From contig DAOUBW010000038.1 in the NCBI GenBank assembly GCA_034432555.1, positions 1 to 64,000 on the forward strand: 64,000 nucleotides of DNA. Reading direction: 5' to 3'. The notes beneath the pieces were generated by a model that saw only the letters and a program-made list of their open reading frames with translations, was not told the origin of the DNA and ran no database searches. Positions 60,628 to 64,000 of the stretch are shown in pieces; positions within the stretch are counted from its first letter, which is position 1; each line of letters opens with the position of its first letter. The position numbers and the translations under genes are program-made. The DNA is from CP2-2F sp034432555. Its GTDB lineage: Bacteria > Chloroflexota > Anaerolineae > Aggregatilineales > UBA2796.

Positions 60628-62562
60628 CTATTCGGTCTTGGTGCGCCTGCCCAAACTGCCCAAAATGCCCATGCGCGGTGTTCGCAGACGCTGACTATCG
60701 CTCATCGCCATGCCGTCAGTGCCATCATGGCTTTCGTGTAGCGCATCGGAGAGCAGCGCGGCTGTTTCCTCCGGCAAGCGGAACTGCATGTTATAGAGCC
60801 GTGCATACAGTCCATCCAGCGCCATAAGCTGATCATGCGTCCCCATCTCGGCGATCTTGCCGCTTTCCAGCACCACAATCCGATCTGCCACTTTAATTGT
60901 GCTGAGCCGATGTGCCACAATCAGCGTGGTGCGCCCTTGCATCAACCGATCCAGCGCCTCTTGCACCAAGCGCTCGGACTCGTTATCTAGGGCGCTGGTC
61001 GCTTCGTCCAGCAATAAGATGCGCGGGTCTTTCAGGATGGCACGCGCAATCGCCACGCGCTGCCGCTGACCGCCGCTTAGTTTCACGCCGCGCTCACCGA
61101 CTTCGGTATCATAGCCCTTGTGCAGCGCCATGATGAAATCGTGCGCGTTGGCAGCCTTTGCCGCCGCGATGATCGCCGCTTCATCAGCGTCCAAGCGCCC
61201 ATAGATGATGTTCTCGCGGATAGTGCCGCTAAAGAGCGTTGTCTCTTGCGGCACAATGCCGATCTGAGCGCGCAAGCTGGCTTGGCTGATCGTCCGAATG
61301 TCGCGCCCATCAAGGCGGATGCTGCCCGCCGTCGGATCGTAGAAGCGCGGAATCAGGTTGACGATGGTCGTTTTGCCGCTGCCGCTGGGTCCGACTAAAG
61401 CAACCACCTCACCGGCTGCCACCTCTAGCGAGACATCGTGCAGCACTGGCACGCCGTCCTCATAGGCAAACGAGACGTTCTCAAAGGCGATTTGTCCTGC
61501 TGCTGCACCAATGTTCACTGCATCAGGGGCATCTTTGACTGAGGACTGTGTATCAAGCGCCTCAAAGACGCGCCGCACGCCGCCAAGCGTGCTGCGTAGC
61601 TCCGCATAGAAGCCTGCCAAGCCGCCCAACGTTGCCGCAATCGAGACGCCGTAGATCAAAAAGCTGCTGATGACAGGCAGCGTTAAACGCCCTTCGATCA
61701 CTTCGCGTCCGCCGAACCACAAGATCGCCGCTAGCGAGCCAAAGCCTAAGAATGCCATCAGCGCGCCAAAGGCGGAGCGGTAGAGCGTCAGGCTGAGCGC
61801 CGTTTTGAAGGTCTTTTCCGTGCCGCGATAGTAGCGCTCAGTTTCGTAATCCTCACGCACAAAGCTCTTGACGATCCGCACACCTTGGATCGCCTCTTGC
61901 GCGTCAGCGCTGGCGGCTGCCAATTCGTCCTGATAGCGCGTGGAGAGCCTTTGCAGCGGTCTGCCAAAGACGATGGCAATCACAAACAGCGCAGGGATTA
62001 GCACCAAGATAAAGAGCGTGAGGGAAGGATTCAGCACAAAGACGATCACTACTGAGCCGATCAAGGTTAGCACGTTGCTGAGCAGTGAGGTGACGTTCGT
62101 CGTCAGCAGCGTGCGGACAAGGTTCACATCGCTGCTGAGGCGCGAGAGAATCTCGCCCACGCGCCGCAATACGAAAAATTCGAGCGAAAGGCGCTGAATG
62201 TGCGCGTAAAGCTGATTTCGCAGCCGAAAGACGATGCGCTCACCAATGAAGGCAAGGTTATAGCTCTGCACAAAGGTGAAGAATGCCTGCGCTAAAAACA
62301 AGCCGATCAGTGTTAAGGTCAGCGCATTAAGCGCTTCATAGCCCTGCTCTGCCAGCACTGCACCAAGCAGATTGGCAATCACCAACGGGAAAATCAAGCC
62401 TAGCCCAGTGCTGAACAGCAAGCCGAAAATGGCAATCCCCAAGCGGACGCGGTGTGGCGCAAGGTAGCCAAACAAACGCCGCCAGTTGATCGGCGTTTTA
62501 GGCATGTCTTTCACCTCAGGTTTTGGGAGTGGTGCCTCGTTGTCGTCCCAGTCATCAAACAT
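60628..62562 (-). CDS. ABC transporter, fused membrane and ATPase domains (ABCB-type exporter)
   Basis: A 644-residue half-transporter that would act as a homodimer or heterodimer. Six membrane helices lie in residues about 35-340. The ATPase has Walker A GPSGSGKTT, the signature LSGGQRQR, Walker B ILLLDEATSAL and the H-loop IVAHRLSTI. It resembles MsbA/LmrA-type multidrug or lipid exporters; the substrate is unknown. The N-terminal 30 residues are acidic and Pro-rich. It is nine bases after the cytochrome-containing gene on the same strand, suggesting cotranscription. It is followed downstream by the DsbA-cyclophilin gene about 100 bases away. Confidence 0.95.
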   Translation of the reverse strand: MFDDWDDNEAPLPKPEVKDMPKTPINWRRLFGYLAPHRVRLGIAIFGLLFSTGLGLIFPLVIANLLGAVLAEQGYEALNALTLTLIGLFLAQAFFTFVQSYNLAFIGERIVFRLRNQLYAHIQRLSLEFFVLRRVGEILSRLSSDVNLVRTLLTTNVTSLLSNVLTLIGSVVIVFVLNPSLTLFILVLIPALFVIAIVFGRPLQRLSTRYQDELAAASADAQEAIQGVRIVKSFVREDYETERYYRGTEKTFKTALSLTLYRSAFGALMAFLGFGSLAAILWFGGREVIEGRLTLPVISSFLIYGVSIAATLGGLAGFYAELRSTLGGVRRVFEALDTQSSVKDAPDAVNIGAAAGQIAFENVSFAYEDGVPVLHDVSLEVAAGEVVALVGPSGSGKTTIVNLIPRFYDPTAGSIRLDGRDIRTISQASLRAQIGIVPQETTLFSGTIRENIIYGRLDADEAAIIAAAKAANAHDFIMALHKGYDTEVGERGVKLSGGQRQRVAIARAILKDPRILLLDEATSALDNESERLVQEALDRLMQGRTTLIVAHRLSTIKVADRIVVLESGKIAEMGTHDQLMALDGLYARLYNMQFRLPEETAALLSDALHESHDGTDGMAMSDSQRLRTPRMGILGSLGRRTKTE

Positions 62563-62571
62563 AAAGTTATG

Positions 62572-64000
62572 TCACTCTCTCGTTGAAGGTGGTAAGGTAC
62601 TTAGGCGCGCCAAAGCTGCCTTAAGCGCTTCACGCTGCGCTTGATAGGCATCTTCAGCCAGTTGCCCGCGCTCAAACTGCTCATCCAACGCGGCAATCTG
62701 CGCGATGAGCGCCGCGCTTTTATCAGGGACTGCCGCTTGCGCCCGATCACGCCGACTCAGCCACAGGATCGCGCCAAGTGTGCCGATCAGGATCAACAGC
62801 GCGCTAAAAATCACGATCACGATGGCTGGCTCAACCGCTGCGCCGCTTGCTGCTCCTAGCGCCACACTGATCGTGATATTGGCGTTGGCGGGCAGTGGTT
62901 CGCGCAGCGTGTAGGTTGCATAGCTGCCTGTCTGCAAAACGACAGGCGACTCATCAAGGGCAAAGCGTGGATCGTTAATCTGCGCGCCGCTTGCTTGTGG
63001 CACATTTACGATCAACAGGTTGATTGGGTAGCGGTTGGGCTGATTAATCAAGATATTGGTGGCGGGAAAGGGCAGTTCGTAGCTAAATTGAAGCAGCACA
63101 ACTTCACTTGGCAGCAGTGGCGCAATGCTCACAAGGCGCGGCTGCGGCGAGTCGGCATCCACCACGCGGAAGCGCGCTGCCGATTCAGCCGCTAGGCGAA
63201 TACCCGCTGCGCCAACGGGCAGCTCAAAGGTCAGCGAAATGCGCTGATCATCGGCGGTGCGCTGATCAGTCAGGTAGATGCTTTCACCCACATTCCGAAC
63301 GCGCAGCGCACCTTGCAGCAGGGCGCGGTTTGGCGCGATCACATCTACGAAAACGCGCTGTAACTCCACCACCACAGCCGATGGATCAGGGCTGACGCGG
63401 AACAGCGGCAAGGCAATCTCAAGCGTTTGGTCGGCTGTTTCGCCCAGCAGCAGCGGCTCGCTAAATTGCGTCACGTCGTCATATTCGGTGCTGGCAACAT
63501 ACACCGCGCCGCTTTGTTTCAGAACGCCCTCAAAAGTAAAGGTTTGGTCGGCGCTTAAGGCGGTGCGGTAGCTGGCAAGCTCACGTGGGCTGTGAACACC
63601 TAACGCAATCACACGCAAGGTGATCAGCTGCCCTTCCGCAAGGGGTTCCGCAGCGCGCAGTGCGCCGCGCACGGTGAACGCCTCAGCCGCAGCAATTGCT
63701 GTTGGGCTAGGCGCGGCGCTTGTCGGTTCGGCAGCTTCTTCGGTAGCGGCGGGCGGTGCGTTCAGCGCGGCAGCATAGGCAGCCCGTTCCTCAGGTGGAC
63801 GCAGCAACAGCTCAGCGGAATCCCACGAAAGGGCGCGCAAAAAGGCAAGTGCCGCATAGCGATCTGCCTCGCTCAAATCGGTGAAAACATGGTTAGGCAG
63901 GTTGGGAATGCCCTGCGTCAGGCTTTGGAAAAGCGCCACGTCACTCTTGGCGATCAGGTAGGCAGGCTCTGTCAGATCGGGTATGTTGGCATTGCCCTTG
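62572..64000 (-). CDS. Membrane protein with cytochrome c domain, N-terminus outside window
   Basis: The minus-strand frame stays open to the window edge, so the 5' end is missing; 475 residues are visible. The first visible residues (NIPDLTEPAYLIAKSDVALFQSL) and GIPNLPNHVFTDLSEADRYAAL, up to FLRALSWD, match the C-terminal part of a class I cytochrome c domain; the CxxCH haem site would lie upstream. A long beta-rich exported region follows. One membrane helix is near the C-terminus (VIVIFSALLILIGTLGAILWL). The cytosolic tail, LIAQIAALDEQFERGQLAEDAY, resembles a SHOCT-like short helical pair. GTG 63939 is not the true start. Confidence 0.75.
   Translation of the reverse strand, partial: KGNANIPDLTEPAYLIAKSDVALFQSLTQGIPNLPNHVFTDLSEADRYAALAFLRALSWDSAELLLRPPEERAAYAAALNAPPAATEEAAEPTSAAPSPTAIAAAEAFTVRGALRAAEPLAEGQLITLRVIALGVHSPRELASYRTALSADQTFTFEGVLKQSGAVYVASTEYDDVTQFSEPLLLGETADQTLEIALPLFRVSPDPSAVVVELQRVFVDVIAPNRALLQGALRVRNVGESIYLTDQRTADDQRISLTFELPVGAAGIRLAAESAARFRVVDADSPQPRLVSIAPLLPSEVVLLQFSYELPFPATNILINQPNRYPINLLIVNVPQASGAQINDPRFALDESPVVLQTGSYATYTLREPLPANANITISVALGAASGAAVEPAIVIVIFSALLILIGTLGAILWLSRRDRAQAAVPDKSAALIAQIAALDEQFERGQLAEDAYQAQREALKAALARLSTLPPSTRE

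Noticed and set aside
63939..64000. GTG at 63939 as the start of the last gene
   Set aside because: The frame continues upstream to the window edge with a conserved cytochrome c C-terminal pattern, so the start lies outside.

Overview
The window looks like a chromosomal segment of a Chloroflexota bacterium, probably an Anaerolineae-like lineage. This rests on recognition, not on a database search. The clues are Thr-Pro-rich TPR stalk proteins, DUF4342 and DUF951 proteins, many exported beta-rich and cyclophilin proteins, and moderately GC-rich coding sequence with TTG/GTG starts. I see no phage, insertion sequence, CRISPR array or rRNA. It reads as ordinary, densely packed core and envelope genes, with several odd domain fusions.

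Layout. 1-4.2 kb: the end of an exported repeat protein, an MFS exporter, a DUF4342 protein and an unknown cytosolic protein. 4.2-10.5 kb (minus strand): miaB followed by three glycosyltransferase-like genes and an Ig-tailed coiled-coil protein, a surface-glycan set. 10.7-16 kb: pyruvate kinase, then on the minus strand a galactokinase with an extra N-terminal domain and a cyclic-nucleotide-sensor/MinD-like protein. 16-20.6 kb: a membrane GT-C-like gene broken by an amber codon and a large TPR protein. 20.6-25.3 kb: an orphan molybdo-hydroxylase FAD subunit and a lutB-lutC lactate-utilisation operon with a glyoxalase-fold gene. 25.3-29.3 kb: ferredoxin, DUF951, a Fur-family regulator, a CNNM/CorC protein and glmU. 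29.6-36 kb: glmS, MazG/YabN, an MBL-fold hydrolase, Hsp20 and an AAA ATPase.

36.0-42.2 kb holds a tRNA-Tyr gene, a GNAT protein, a second MFS, an FtsJ-fold RNA methyltransferase, the rplU-rpmA-rpmE ribosomal operon, thymidine kinase and an alkyltransferase-like protein. 42.3-48.9 kb carries a PrsW-like membrane protein, an exported serine protease, an O-methyltransferase, a polyprenyl sugar phosphotransferase and DUF429. 49-52.3 kb (minus) is an argininosuccinate-lyase relative with an esterase and an M24 peptidase. 52.4-57.1 kb has a permease-like protein, a lipoprotein, a TolB-like protein coupled to a Tat/lipobox molybdenum oxidoreductase, and a GT4 enzyme. 57.2-64 kb (minus) holds YceI, a DsbA-cyclophilin fusion, an ABC exporter and the end of a cytochrome c-containing protein.

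The most notable item is the tRNA-Tyr at 36071. It has a C1-G72 end pair and a five-base variable loop, the archaeal/eukaryotic identity pattern, instead of the bacterial G1-C72 with a long arm. Other leads are the galactokinase fusion, ribosomal protein L31 fused to an alpha-CTD-like helix-hairpin-helix domain, the DsbA-cyclophilin fusion, a MinD-like domain without its P-loop lysine, a pair of mirrored operator-like palindromes upstream of yceI, and an attenuator-like leader before rplU. Promoters of TTGNNN-(16 to 18)-TANNNT type recur and are listed where they are clear.
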